The notes under the pieces: generated by a model
What the model saw: only the letters and a program-made list of their open reading frames with translations
What the model was told of the DNA's origin: nothing
Database searches by the model: none
Position numbers and translations under genes: made by a program
From: Pseudomonadota bacterium
GTDB taxonomy: Bacteria > Pseudomonadota > Gammaproteobacteria > Acidithiobacillales > Acidithiobacillaceae
DNA: 7,650 nt
Assembly: GCA_021818125.1 (NCBI GenBank)
Contig: JAKAFG010000093.1
Coordinates: 1-7,650 of the forward strand
Direction: 5' to 3'
Part shown: positions 1 through 7,210 of the stretch, one piece after another
How the letters are laid out: the number at the start of each line of letters is the position of its first letter
Position numbering within the stretch: position 1 is the first letter of the stretch

Positions 1-397
1 GCTTGACGGGGGGTTTTCCTGCAGAAGCAGAAGAAACCGCACCGGCCGCCGGACCCGCTGTTGTTGCTACCGACCGTGTCGGAGCAGCAACGACTGGTGC
101 TACAGATACCGCTGTCGTCACCGGCACTTTGCCAGGCAAGGCGATACCAGAAACCATACTGCTGCTGGAATGGTCGGAAAGATAGGCCAATCCGAGGCTG
201 TTCAAAAAAAACACGGCGCCAATCACGGCAGTGGTGTGGCTCAGGAAATTGCCCGCACCGCGCGCACCGAAAAGGGTCTGCGAACCGCCGCCGCCGAAAA
301 CCGCGCCAATATCCGCACCCTGCCCCTTCTGAATCAGAATAAGCCCCACCAGGACGATACAAATAATGACCTGGAATACCAGCAACGCCGTGTACAT
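1..397 (-). CDS. secG: Protein-export membrane protein SecG (3' end outside window)
   Basis: SecG is the small, non-essential third subunit of the SecYEG translocon in the inner membrane; it assists SecA-driven preprotein export. The 132 codons seen start with MYTALLVFQV. Two hydrophobic segments are visible (about residues 2-22 and 52-73). They flank the conserved cytosolic loop with GQGADIGAVFGGG (about 26-38), SQTLFGARG (39-47) and NFL (50-52), which is the SecG signature. After residue 80 comes a long Ala/Val/Thr/Ser-rich, low-complexity tail, of the kind seen in many proteobacterial SecG proteins. The stop codon is beyond position 1, so the full length is unknown. The ATG lies 4 nt after the tpiA stop and its ribosome site is inside the end of tpiA, so the two are probably translated from one mRNA. 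It has no ORF of its own with a stop here, but the reading frame is open throughout. Confidence 0.93.
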   Translation of the reverse strand, partial: MYTALLVFQVIICIVLVGLILIQKGQGADIGAVFGGGGSQTLFGARGAGNFLSHTTAVIGAVFFLNSLGLAYLSDHSSSSMVSGIALPGKVPVTTAVSVAPVVAAPTRSVATTAGPAAGAVSSASAGKPPVK

Positions 398-401
398 CGA
401 C

Positions 402-1175
402 TCAGCCTCCCCGTCCTGCCGACTCGGCAGCACGACAAATTTGGATAAACTCACCCGCCTGCAAGGAAGCACCACCGACCAGGCCACCGTCAATGTCCAC
501 CTGGTCAAAAAGTGCGGCTGCATTGTTACCTTTAACGCTCCCGCCGTAAAGCACTAAGAGACGTTTGGCGAGTTGCGCCGAGTATGCGGCCACCAACCCA
601 CGGATGAAGGCATGCACCGCCTGTGCCTGTTCGGGGCTGGCACTCAGACCGGTGCCAATGGCCCAAACAGGTTCATAAGCAATGATCATATTGGGCTGGC
701 TCGCTTCGAGATTTAACAGCGGCAGGATGGCTTCGACCTGACGGCGCAATACCGCTTCCGTGGCACCTTGCGCCCGCTCCGCTTCAGTTTCACCCACACA
801 AACCACTGGGACAAGACCTGACAGCAACGCCGCCTTAACCTTCTGGGTGACCTGCAGGTCGCTTTCCGCAAAGATTTGCCGTCGCTCTGAGTGACCAATC
901 AGCACATAACGGCACCCCATATCACGCAGCATGGCCCCAGATATTTCTCCCGTATAGGCACCGCTGGCTTCCCAGAAGAGGTTTTGCCCACCCCAACGCA
1001 AGCCGCTGCTTTTTGCCTCCTGAGACACTGCGTGGAGCAGAGTAAAGGGCGGGAATATCACCACCTCCGGACGCATCAGCTCCAGCCCGGCATGGAGGAT
1101 GGCTTGGGTGAGATGCACCGCATCCGCACCCAAGCCATTCATCTTCCAGTTTCCTGCTACCATTGTGGGACGCAC
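402..1175 (-). CDS. tpiA: Triosephosphate isomerase
   Basis: Cytosolic TIM-barrel enzyme interconverting dihydroxyacetone phosphate and glyceraldehyde 3-phosphate in glycolysis, gluconeogenesis and the Calvin cycle. The 257 residues match the usual bacterial length. All catalytic landmarks are present: N9 and K11 in AGNWKMNG, the electrophile H95 in IGHSERR, the base E168 in AYEPVWAIGTG with the flexible loop 6 following it (about 171-176), and the phosphate-binding LYGGSV (209-214) and GGLVGGASL (230-238). The start is a GTG. An AAGGAAG ribosome site stands about 7-9 nt before it, whereas the next ATG (codon 5) would be too far from that site and would trim the conserved N-terminal strand. 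It lies between glmM, with a 115-nt leader, and secG, with 4 nt. This placement is also seen in other proteobacteria, where glmM-secG is often interrupted by tpiA. No missing residues were noticed. Confidence 0.97.
   Translation of the reverse strand: MRPTMVAGNWKMNGLGADAVHLTQAILHAGLELMRPEVVIFPPFTLLHAVSQEAKSSGLRWGGQNLFWEASGAYTGEISGAMLRDMGCRYVLIGHSERRQIFAESDLQVTQKVKAALLSGLVPVVCVGETEAERAQGATEAVLRRQVEAILPLLNLEASQPNMIIAYEPVWAIGTGLSASPEQAQAVHAFIRGLVAAYSAQLAKRLLVLYGGSVKGNNAAALFDQVDIDGGLVGGASLQAGEFIQICRAAESAGRGG
406..412 (-). promoter_or_regulatory. secG ribosome binding site inside the tpiA 3' end
   Basis: On the minus strand GGGGAGG lies 8 nt before the secG ATG (position 397). It is formed by the last sense codons of tpiA. 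This fixes the secG start and suggests that secG translation is coupled to tpiA. Confidence 0.75.
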
Positions 1176-1290
1176 GGCAATTCTTCCTTATGATCAATGT
1201 CTACGACGACCTCATCGCCCCTGGGGTTGCCGATGGCATGGTCATGATTATCTAATGTTGCGGTCAGTGTAAAGATTCGGCCTCGAATGG
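1176..1290 (-). promoter_or_regulatory. tpiA leader: weak promoter candidate and imperfect hairpin
   Basis: This is the gap between glmM and tpiA. On the minus strand TTTACA (1268-1273) and GATAAT (1247-1252) resemble sigma70 -35 and -10 elements, but the 15-bp spacer is short, so this internal promoter for tpiA-secG is only a candidate. Downstream, the transcript could fold into a hairpin with CATCG/CGATG outer arms (1231-1235 and 1213-1217) and a CCCC/GGGG inner stem (1223-1226 and 1218-1221), with four unpaired bases on one side. No U-run follows, so it is not a classical terminator. Right after the glmM stop a small ATTCG/CGAAT dyad (1275-1288) is also too weak to be a terminator. Confidence 0.35.
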
Positions 1291-2655
1291 TCAATTTAGC
1301 GCTCCTGGGACCGCGTGGGTAAGGGCCAGCTTGGCCAACTCTGCGGTCAGCATCGCCGCCACGTCGGCCGCCACGTCGGCAGATGCCGCCTCTACCATGA
1401 TCCGTAATACGGGTTCCGTACCGGATGGCCGTACCAGTAAGCGTCCGGTTCCTCCCAGACGATCCTCCGCATCCGCAATGAGTTGATGCGCTAATGGCTG
1501 GTCGAGCAAACTGTGCGCACCCGCCATGCGCACGCTCTTCAGCACCTGAGGAAAAGGACGGTAGCCTTCGCGCAACACTGCCAGCGCTTCACCAGCGCGG
1601 CGCAGGATAGCCAATATCCGCAGCGCGGCAAGGATACCATCGCCGGTAGTGTTCGCGGGTGTAATGATGTGCCCCGATGACTCGCCACCCAACGGGTAGC
1701 CATGGCGACGCATGGCCTCCAGCACATAACGGTCACCTACGGGCGCGCGCAACATAGGCACACCGCAGCCAGCCAGCGCCTGTTCCAGAGCGAGATTAGT
1801 CATGACCGTACCGACCACACCAGAGAGCTCGCCGCGCTGACACATATCCCGTGCCAGCAACCAGAGAATTTCATCACCGTCGAGTAATTCACCTTGATCG
1901 TCCACCAAGAGCAGACGATCACCGTCACCATCAAAGGCAATGCCCATGTCTGCGCCGGTGCGGAGCACTGCGGCACGCAGCGCTTCGGGATGGGTGGAGC
2001 CCACCTGATCATTGATATTGATGCCGTTGGGTTCTGCCCCCAGCAATTCCAGGGTGGCCCCCAACTCCCCGAAAATCATCGGCGCCACTTTGTAATTGGC
2101 GCCGTGCGCGCAGTCCAGGACCAGATGCATACCGCGCAGGTCGAGATCGGCGGGGAAGGTGGTTTTGCAAAACTCTACATAACGGCCCGCCGCGTCATCG
2201 ACCCGCCGCGCCTTACCCAGACGCTCTGATGCAGACAGGGTCATGGGCCGGTCCATCCATGCCTCGATGGCCTCCTCCTGGGCATCCGGCAGCTTATAAC
2301 CGTCTCCAGAGAAAAATTTGATGCCGTTGTCCTGATAGGGATTGTGCGAGGCGCTAATGACAATACCGGCATCCGCGCGCAAGGTGCGGGTCAGATAGGC
2401 GATGGCCGGTGTCGGTAAGGGGCCGACCAGCAAAACATCGACGCCCGCCGCCGCCAGACCAGACTCCAGAGCGGACTCCAGCATGTATCCCGACAAACGG
2501 GTGTCTTTGCCAATAACCACCCGGGGCCGACCCGGCGCGTCGGCCGTGAGCACATGTCCAGCGGCCCAGCCCAGGCGGAGAACCCATTCGGGATGAATAA
2601 CAGAATCACCGACCTGACCGCGCACACCGTCGGTCCCAAACCATTTTCTCGCCAT
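1291..2655 (-). CDS. glmM: Phosphoglucosamine mutase
   Basis: Converts glucosamine-6-phosphate to glucosamine-1-phosphate, the step before GlmU on the way to UDP-GlcNAc for peptidoglycan and lipopolysaccharide; cytosolic, alpha-D-phosphohexomutase family. The 454 residues begin with the family start MARKWFGTDGVRG. The phosphorylated active-site serine is S103 in ISASHNP (100-106). The Mg-binding loop is DGDGDR (242-247), the sugar-binding loop GGESSGH (323-329), and the C-terminal phosphate-binding loop RPSGTEP (409-415). These distinguish GlmM from PgcA/ManB-type mutases, as does the position next to folP. The length is about ten residues above the E. coli enzyme, partly through a duplicated DVAA near the C-terminus. 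The ATG is preceded by a GGAG 11 nt upstream, which is somewhat distant. Transcription probably comes from ftsH-folP and perhaps a promoter in the 86-nt gap before it. Confidence 0.97.
   Translation of the reverse strand: MARKWFGTDGVRGQVGDSVIHPEWVLRLGWAAGHVLTADAPGRPRVVIGKDTRLSGYMLESALESGLAAAGVDVLLVGPLPTPAIAYLTRTLRADAGIVISASHNPYQDNGIKFFSGDGYKLPDAQEEAIEAWMDRPMTLSASERLGKARRVDDAAGRYVEFCKTTFPADLDLRGMHLVLDCAHGANYKVAPMIFGELGATLELLGAEPNGININDQVGSTHPEALRAAVLRTGADMGIAFDGDGDRLLLVDDQGELLDGDEILWLLARDMCQRGELSGVVGTVMTNLALEQALAGCGVPMLRAPVGDRYVLEAMRRHGYPLGGESSGHIITPANTTGDGILAALRILAILRRAGEALAVLREGYRPFPQVLKSVRMAGAHSLLDQPLAHQLIADAEDRLGGTGRLLVRPSGTEPVLRIMVEAASADVAADVAAMLTAELAKLALTHAVPGALN
1355..1378. repeat. Two tandem copies of a 12-bp unit inside glmM
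   Basis: GCCGCCACGTCG occurs at 1355-1366 and again directly at 1367-1378. It is in frame and encodes a repeated DVAA in the C-terminal domain of GlmM, after the phosphate-binding loop. It looks like a small slippage duplication that the protein tolerates. Confidence 0.85.
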
Positions 2656-2689
2656 AGTTTCTTTGACTCCACGTATGGGCGGCCTGTCA

Positions 2690-2702
2690 GCGCCTGGGGC
2701 GC
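2690..2702. other. Small perfect GC hairpin between folP and glmM
   Basis: GCGCC (2690-2694), a 3-nt loop, and GGCGC (2698-2702) form a perfect 5-bp stem in the folP-glmM gap. No T-run follows on either strand, so it is not an intrinsic terminator. It might act as an RNA-processing or stability element in the polycistronic mRNA; no function can be read from the sequence. Confidence 0.4.
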
Positions 2703-2715
2703 AACCCTGCCTGCA

Positions 2716-2745
2716 GTTATAAAAGGTGAATCTTCATATCTTCAA
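2716..2745 (-). promoter_or_regulatory. Candidate internal promoter for glmM
   Basis: On the minus strand TTGAAG (2740-2745, 4 of 6 to the sigma70 -35 and overlapping the folP stop codon) is followed after 18 bp by TATAAC (2716-2721, 5 of 6 to the -10). The segment is noticeably AT-richer than its surroundings. Transcription would begin about 50 nt before the glmM ATG. This is a sequence match only. Confidence 0.35.
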
Positions 2746-3581
2746 CTCAAACCAATTCCGCGCCAGACCCGCAGCGCCTGCACCGTTTCCGCGACATCGT
2801 GGACGCGCACGATATGGGCGCCGCGCTCTACTGCCCAAAGTGCAGCGGCGATACTGCCCGCCACGCGCTCTGTAGCCGGTTCCGCACCGGAAAGCTCGCC
2901 GATCATGCGCTTGCGGGAAAGACCAACGAGCAGTGGCGCACCTATGGACGCAAAGGCATCCAGATGGCGCAGTAAACTGCAGTTGGCTTCCAGATCTTTG
3001 GCGAAACCAAAGCCGGGATCAATGAGCAGATGTTGTCGGGGAATGCCTGCCGCGACACAATGTTTTATGCGCTCAAGCAGGAAGTTCTTCACCTCCGCCA
3101 CCACATCGCCGTAATGAGTTTCTGTTTGCATATTCTGCGGCGTACCCCGCATGTGCATCAGACAGACGGGAACACCCAACCCGGCGATGGTCTCCAGCGC
3201 CAGCGGATCAGCACGCAACGCGGTCACATCGTTCATGAGCCCTGCGCCCAAGGACCAGGCGGCGTGCATAACGGCTGCTTTGCTGGTGTCAATGGAAATA
3301 GGCAGCGGCACCTCGGCCGCCACCGCCTCCAATACCGGCAGAAGGCGCCGCAACTCTTCCTCCAGCGCCACCGCTGGCGCCCCTGGACGGGTGGATTCCG
3401 CCCCGATATCGATGATATCGGCGCCTTCTTCCCACATCCGTTTAGCGCACGTAAGAGCAGCATCCACAGACAGATAGGTGCCGCCGTCGGAAAAAGAATC
3501 AGGGGTGATATTGAGCACCCCCATAACACAAGGGCGCCCGAGAACCAGCGGGCGCCCATTGCAATCCAACGTCAGGGTCAA
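2742..3581 (-). CDS. folP: Dihydropteroate synthase
   Basis: Condenses p-aminobenzoate with 6-hydroxymethyl-dihydropterin pyrophosphate to give dihydropteroate in folate synthesis; it is the target of sulfonamides. The 279 residues form the expected single TIM-barrel domain. Motifs in order: GVLNITPDSFSDGG (21-34, with the pyrophosphate/Mg-binding N24), GAESTRPGA (60-68, mobile loop 2), SIDTS (96-100), MNDV (116-119), LMHMRGTP (141-148), DPGFGFAK (188-195), GLSRKRMIG (220-228) and VRVHDV (258-263). The start is taken as TTG at 3581, because the N-terminal strand before VMGVLN is normal for the family and the next ATG (codon 20) would remove it. That TTG overlaps the ftsH stop as TTGA, with a GGGAG upstream inside ftsH. 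No acquired sulfonamide-resistance features (sul1/sul2-like) are apparent; this is the chromosomal housekeeping copy. Confidence 0.97.
   Translation of the reverse strand: MTLTLDCNGRPLVLGRPCVMGVLNITPDSFSDGGTYLSVDAALTCAKRMWEEGADIIDIGAESTRPGAPAVALEEELRRLLPVLEAVAAEVPLPISIDTSKAAVMHAAWSLGAGLMNDVTALRADPLALETIAGLGVPVCLMHMRGTPQNMQTETHYGDVVAEVKNFLLERIKHCVAAGIPRQHLLIDPGFGFAKDLEANCSLLRHLDAFASIGAPLLVGLSRKRMIGELSGAEPATERVAGSIAAALWAVERGAHIVRVHDVAETVQALRVWRGIGLS
3578..3581 (-). other. ftsH stop / folP start overlap (TTGA)
   Basis: The folP initiation codon TTG (3581-3579) shares two bases with the ftsH stop TGA (3580-3578). A GGGAG lies roughly 11 nt before the TTG within ftsH. This geometry is typical of translational coupling by terminating ribosomes. 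A weak start codon would make FolP output depend on FtsH translation. Confidence 0.75.
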
Positions 3582-5500
3582 ACGGGGTGTTCTCCCGGAT
3601 TCAGGCCAGGCAACGGCTGCCCGCCCGATTTGTCGGCCGTCGTGACATTACCACCGGGTGTGGAGGGATAGTTTCCCGTACCCTCTACCGGCGGCTGCGG
3701 GTCGCGGCCTGCCATGATGTCACTCACCTGCCCCGCGTCCAGCGTTTCATACTTCAGCAGGGCCCGGGCCATGGCCTCGACCTTGTCGCGATTTTCCTCA
3801 ATCAGTTTACGGGCAATGCCGTAGCGCTCCTGGATAATATCGCGCACCTCTCCGTCCACGGTTCTCGCCGTCTGCTCGGAGATATTGCTGTGCTTGGTCA
3901 TTTCCCGACCAATGAACACCTCTTCCTCTTTTTCACCAATGACCATCGGCCCGATGCCGGACATGCCCCACTGGGTCACCATGCGCCGCGCCAGGTCGGT
4001 GGCACGCTCAATGTCGTTACCCGCGCCTGTCGTCATCTGGTTGAGGAACACTTCTTCCGCAATGCGCCCACCCATGAGAATGGAGATGTTACAGAGAATT
4101 TCCTGACGCTCGTAGTTAAAACGATCCTCCGTCGGCAACTGCATGGTGAGCCCCAGGGCCCGGCCGCGCGGAATGATGGTGACTTTATGCACCGGGTCCG
4201 TGCCCGGCAGCAGCTTGGCGACCACCGCATGACCCGACTCGTGATAGGCCGTGGTTTCCCGCTGCTTATCGCTCATGACCACCGACTTGCGCTCGGCACC
4301 CATCATGACCTTGTCTTTGGCATCTTCAAAGTCGTGCATATCCACCAGACGCTTACTTTTACGGGCTGCCATCAGCGCCGCTTCATTGACCAGATTGGCC
4401 AAGTCCGCGCCGGAGAAACCAGGGGTACCCCGGGCAATGACCTTGGGGTCTACGTCCGGGGCAATCGGCACCTTACGCATGTGCACCTGCAGAATCTGCT
4501 CGCGCCCGCGAATGTCCGGCAACGGTACGGTGACCTGCCGGTCGAAACGACCGGGCCGCAACAGCGCCGGGTCCAGCACATCCGGACGGTTGGTGGCGGC
4601 AACAACAATAATGCCCTCAGTACCCTCGAAACCATCCATCTCCACCAGCAACTGATTCAGGGTCTGCTCGCGTTCGTCGTTACCGCCACCCAGACCAGCA
4701 CCGCGCTGACGACCCACCGCGTCGATCTCGTCGATGAAGATAATGCAAGGAGCATGCTTTTTAGCCTGCTCGAACATATCGCGAACCCGCGATGCGCCGA
4801 CACCAACAAACATTTCCACAAAGTCGGAGCCGGAGATAGAGAAGAAAGGTACCCGTGCTTCGCCCGCAATCGCACGCGCCAGCAAGGTCTTACCAGAACC
4901 CGGCGAACCCATGAGCAATACGCCCTTGGGAATCCGTCCGCCAAGGCGCTGGAATTTCTGCGGATCGCGCAGGAATTCAACGATCTCTGCAAGCTCATCC
5001 TTGGCTTCTTCAATGCCCGCCACATCGGCAAAAGTGACCTTATTGTTTTCCTCCGTCAGCATCCGTGCCTTGCTGCGACCGAAAGTCATCGCTCCCCGAC
5101 CGCCCGCGCCACCACCGCCCATCTGGCGCATGAAGAAAATCCACACACCGATCAGCAACAGCATCGGGAACCAGGAGATGAGGATAGAAAGCAGCAACGA
5201 TTGCCCTTCCGGCGGCTTGACCGAAATCTTCACCCCGGCAGCCAGCAGTTGGGGAACGATTTGCGTGTCGTTTGCCGGAGTGTAGACGCTGAATTGCTGC
5301 CCGGAGCTGAGGCTGCCATTCACATGATTACCGTTGATGGTGACATCGGCGACCTGACCCTGCTTGACACTATTCACGAAGGTCGAGAAATCCATAGCCT
5401 GGGCCGGCGTCGAACTGCTCGTATTGAGGTTCTGAAACACCAGCATCAGAATGACGCCAATCGCCACCCACAACAGCACATTTTTTAAGACATTATTCAT
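3578..5500 (-). CDS. ftsH: ATP-dependent zinc metalloprotease FtsH
   Basis: Inner-membrane hexameric AAA+ protease that extracts and degrades misfolded membrane proteins and short-lived regulators such as (in E. coli) LpxC and sigma32. Numbering is from the ATG at 5500, giving 640 residues. Two membrane segments (about 4-22 and 101-125) bracket a periplasmic domain. The AAA module has Walker A GSPGSGKT (198-205), the pore motif MFVGVG (230-235), Walker B IIFIDEIDA (253-261) and the second region of homology ATNRPDVLDPALLRPGRFDR (302-321). The protease site is HESGH (H420, E421, H424), with the third zinc ligand expected at D496 in GAGNDIERA. The C-terminal tail is Pro/Gly-rich and probably disordered. 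An upstream in-frame TTG (5515) is possible, but the ATG matches the family N-terminus and follows a G-rich stretch at suitable spacing. Walker A has Ser where most FtsH proteins have Pro and Thr (GPPGTGKT), a conservative change. It is the first gene of the ftsH-folP-glmM unit. Confidence 0.98.
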   Translation of the reverse strand: MNNVLKNVLLWVAIGVILMLVFQNLNTSSSTPAQAMDFSTFVNSVKQGQVADVTINGNHVNGSLSSGQQFSVYTPANDTQIVPQLLAAGVKISVKPPEGQSLLLSILISWFPMLLLIGVWIFFMRQMGGGGAGGRGAMTFGRSKARMLTEENNKVTFADVAGIEEAKDELAEIVEFLRDPQKFQRLGGRIPKGVLLMGSPGSGKTLLARAIAGEARVPFFSISGSDFVEMFVGVGASRVRDMFEQAKKHAPCIIFIDEIDAVGRQRGAGLGGGNDEREQTLNQLLVEMDGFEGTEGIIVVAATNRPDVLDPALLRPGRFDRQVTVPLPDIRGREQILQVHMRKVPIAPDVDPKVIARGTPGFSGADLANLVNEAALMAARKSKRLVDMHDFEDAKDKVMMGAERKSVVMSDKQRETTAYHESGHAVVAKLLPGTDPVHKVTIIPRGRALGLTMQLPTEDRFNYERQEILCNISILMGGRIAEEVFLNQMTTGAGNDIERATDLARRMVTQWGMSGIGPMVIGEKEEEVFIGREMTKHSNISEQTARTVDGEVRDIIQERYGIARKLIEENRDKVEAMARALLKYETLDAGQVSDIMAGRDPQPPVEGTGNYPSTPGGNVTTADKSGGQPLPGLNPGEHPV

Positions 5501-5556
5501 TCGCACACCCCCCAAACGGGAGAATTAGACTGATTATAAGACCAATATATCGTTCG

Positions 5557-5585
5557 ATGTTAGCCTTCCCAAGACCACCTGACAA
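5557..5585 (-). promoter_or_regulatory. Probable sigma70-type promoter of ftsH
   Basis: On the minus strand TTGTCA (5580-5585, 5 of 6) and TAACAT (5557-5562, 4 of 6) are separated by exactly 17 bp. They lie between the tldD stop and the ftsH ATG, giving a leader of about 50 nt. A perfect TATAAT also occurs nearer the gene (5533-5538) but has no convincing -35. I did not find a clear heat-shock (sigma32) promoter, although ftsH is heat-induced in E. coli. No intrinsic terminator separates tldD from ftsH, so read-through from tldD is also possible. Confidence 0.5.
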
Positions 5586-5596
5586 GAGCAGGGTTC

Positions 5597-7042
5597 TCAA
5601 CCTTGTGTTCCACCCACGGTCAGATCACGGATTTTCAGCGTCGGCTGCCCAACACCTACGGGCACACTCTGGCCATCCTTGCCACAGGTGCCCACTCCCG
5701 TATCTAGTTGGAGGTCGTTGCCGATCATTTCAACCCTGGTGAGCACATCCGGGCCGTTGCCAATCAGGGTGGCGCCTTTGACTGGCCGGGTTATCTTCCC
5801 ATTTTCAATAAGATAGGCTTCAGAGGCGGAAAAAACGAACTTGCCGTTAGTGATATCCACCTGACCACCCCCGAAGTTGACGGCATAGAGCCCACGCTTA
5901 ACGCTGGCGATGATTTCCTGGGGATCGCGATCCCCGGCCCGCATATAGGTGTTGGTCATCCGCGGCATGGGCAAATGCGCGTAGGATTCGCGACGCCCAT
6001 TACCCGTCGACCGCGTCCCGGTCAGGCGCGCATTGAGGGTATCCTGCAAGTAGCCTTTGAGGATGCCATCTTCAATCAGCGTCGTGCACTGGGTCGGGGT
6101 TCCTTCATCATCGACGTTCAGGCTGCCGCGGCGGCCATCCAGCGTACCATCATCGACAACCGTGACGCCCGGCGCCGCGACCCGCTGGCCGACCCGGCCA
6201 CTGAAGGCGCTGGTACCCTTGCGGTTGAAGTCACCCTCCAGACCATGGCCAATAGCCTCATGCAGCAATATGCCCGGCCATCCCGGCCCGAGGACCACTT
6301 CCATGCAGCCGGCGGGGGCCGCCTCCGCCTCCAGATTGACGAGGGCCTGACGCACGGCCTCCCGGGCAAAGTCTTCAGCCATGTCGCCCTGAAGAAAGGT
6401 CTGATAATCGTAACGACCGCCGCCACCAGCACTGCCCTGCTCGCGCCGACCGCCCTGCTCGACAATGACGGAGACGTTGAGGCGCACCAGGGGGCGCACG
6501 TCGGCAGCCATGGTGCCATTGAGGCGCGCCACCAGCACCACCTCAAAACGGGCACTCAGGCTGGCCATCACCTGAACGATGCGCGGATCACAGGCCTGGG
6601 CGGCCCGTTCCACGCGTTCCAGCAGAGCGATTTTCTCGCTATTGGGAAGAGAAGCCAGAGGATCGACAGGCGGATAGAGCGCCAGCCCCTGACGCTGCTG
6701 CCAGACCAGCCCTTTCTCCTGTCCCGGATGATGGACAATGGCGCGCGCCGCATCTGCCGCCGTCAGCAAGGCATCCACGGCGATTTCGTCAGAATAGGCC
6801 AGACCCTGACGTTCACCGCTCACCGCCCGCACACCCACACCTTGTTCGATAGAGTGACTGCCCGACTTCACGACCCCTTCTTCCAGACTAAAGCCCTCGC
6901 TGCGGCTGTACTGAAAATACAGGTCAGCATCGTCCAGGGCGCGATGGGAGAGGCGGCCGAATACTTTTTCCAACCCCCCTTCGCTGATTCCGCCGGGAGC
7001 AAAAAGAGTAGCGCGGGCAATTTCCAGGGCTGAGGCAGTCAT
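5597..7042 (-). CDS. tldD: TldD subunit of the TldD/TldE metalloprotease
   Basis: TldD is the catalytic, zinc-binding half of the cytosolic TldD/TldE (PmbA) heterodimer. In E. coli that complex clips unfolded peptides, finishes microcin B17 maturation and degrades the antitoxin CcdA. The 481 residues match the E. coli TldD length. The diagnostic HEAIGHGLEGD motif begins at 261, with zinc ligands H261 and H266 and catalytic E262. The conserved cysteine ligand is expected to be C453 in GTCGKDGQSVPVGVGQP. Other family stretches are SGRVGQRVAAPGVTVVDDGT (281-300) and RRESYAHLPMPRMTNTYM (350-367). The HExxxH motif shows this is TldD and not TldE, which lacks it. The ATG is preceded by AGGAAGGA about 5 nt upstream. 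The partner gene tldE is not in this window, and neither is any candidate peptide substrate. It is divergent from nrdA and 96 nt upstream of ftsH on the same strand. Confidence 0.97.
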   Translation of the reverse strand: MTASALEIARATLFAPGGISEGGLEKVFGRLSHRALDDADLYFQYSRSEGFSLEEGVVKSGSHSIEQGVGVRAVSGERQGLAYSDEIAVDALLTAADAARAIVHHPGQEKGLVWQQRQGLALYPPVDPLASLPNSEKIALLERVERAAQACDPRIVQVMASLSARFEVVLVARLNGTMAADVRPLVRLNVSVIVEQGGRREQGSAGGGGRYDYQTFLQGDMAEDFAREAVRQALVNLEAEAAPAGCMEVVLGPGWPGILLHEAIGHGLEGDFNRKGTSAFSGRVGQRVAAPGVTVVDDGTLDGRRGSLNVDDEGTPTQCTTLIEDGILKGYLQDTLNARLTGTRSTGNGRRESYAHLPMPRMTNTYMRAGDRDPQEIIASVKRGLYAVNFGGGQVDITNGKFVFSASEAYLIENGKITRPVKGATLIGNGPDVLTRVEMIGNDLQLDTGVGTCGKDGQSVPVGVGQPTLKIRDLTVGGTQG

Positions 7043-7188
7043 GACGTTCCTTCCTGACAGATAATGTGATCAGTATCGCCCAACCGGTGGTTTAGAACAA
7101 GTCCAAATTCATAAACCGACAGAGATACCCTGCCCCCGCCCACGGACAAGAGATAAAATTTCATTGTTAAATGATACTCCTGGCTAGG

Positions 7189-7197
7189 TTATCCACA
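7189..7197 (+). promoter_or_regulatory. DnaA box 1 upstream of nrdA
   Basis: TTATCCACA is a perfect match to the strongest DnaA-binding 9-mer (TTATNCACA). It lies about 85 bp before the inferred nrdA transcription start, upstream of the -35. DnaA is known to bind the E. coli nrdAB promoter and to affect its transcription, so the site has a plausible regulatory role here. Confidence 0.7.
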
Positions 7198-7210
7198 TCT
7201 TTTGCCAGAC

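Noticed and set aside
1201..1245. A 14-codon minus-strand open frame in the tpiA leader as an attenuator peptide
   Set aside because: No ribosome site precedes it and its composition shows no regulatory codon run.
1275..1288. ATTCG/CGAAT dyad after glmM as a terminator
   Set aside because: Only a 5-bp, AT-containing stem with no T-run; transcription into tpiA is more likely to continue.
3587..5488. A 633-codon open frame on the plus strand opposite ftsH
   Set aside because: It mirrors almost the full ftsH gene, encodes no recognisable domain, is rich in His/Arg/Gln as expected of an antisense shadow, and has no good ribosome site. FtsH on the other strand is beyond doubt.
5590..5602. Dyad at the tldD stop (GGTT/AACC) as a terminator
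   Set aside because: Four to five base pairs and no following T-run.
5708..7033. A 441-codon open frame on the plus strand opposite tldD
   Set aside because: Same explanation: an antisense shadow created by GC-biased codon use in tldD; no family motif.
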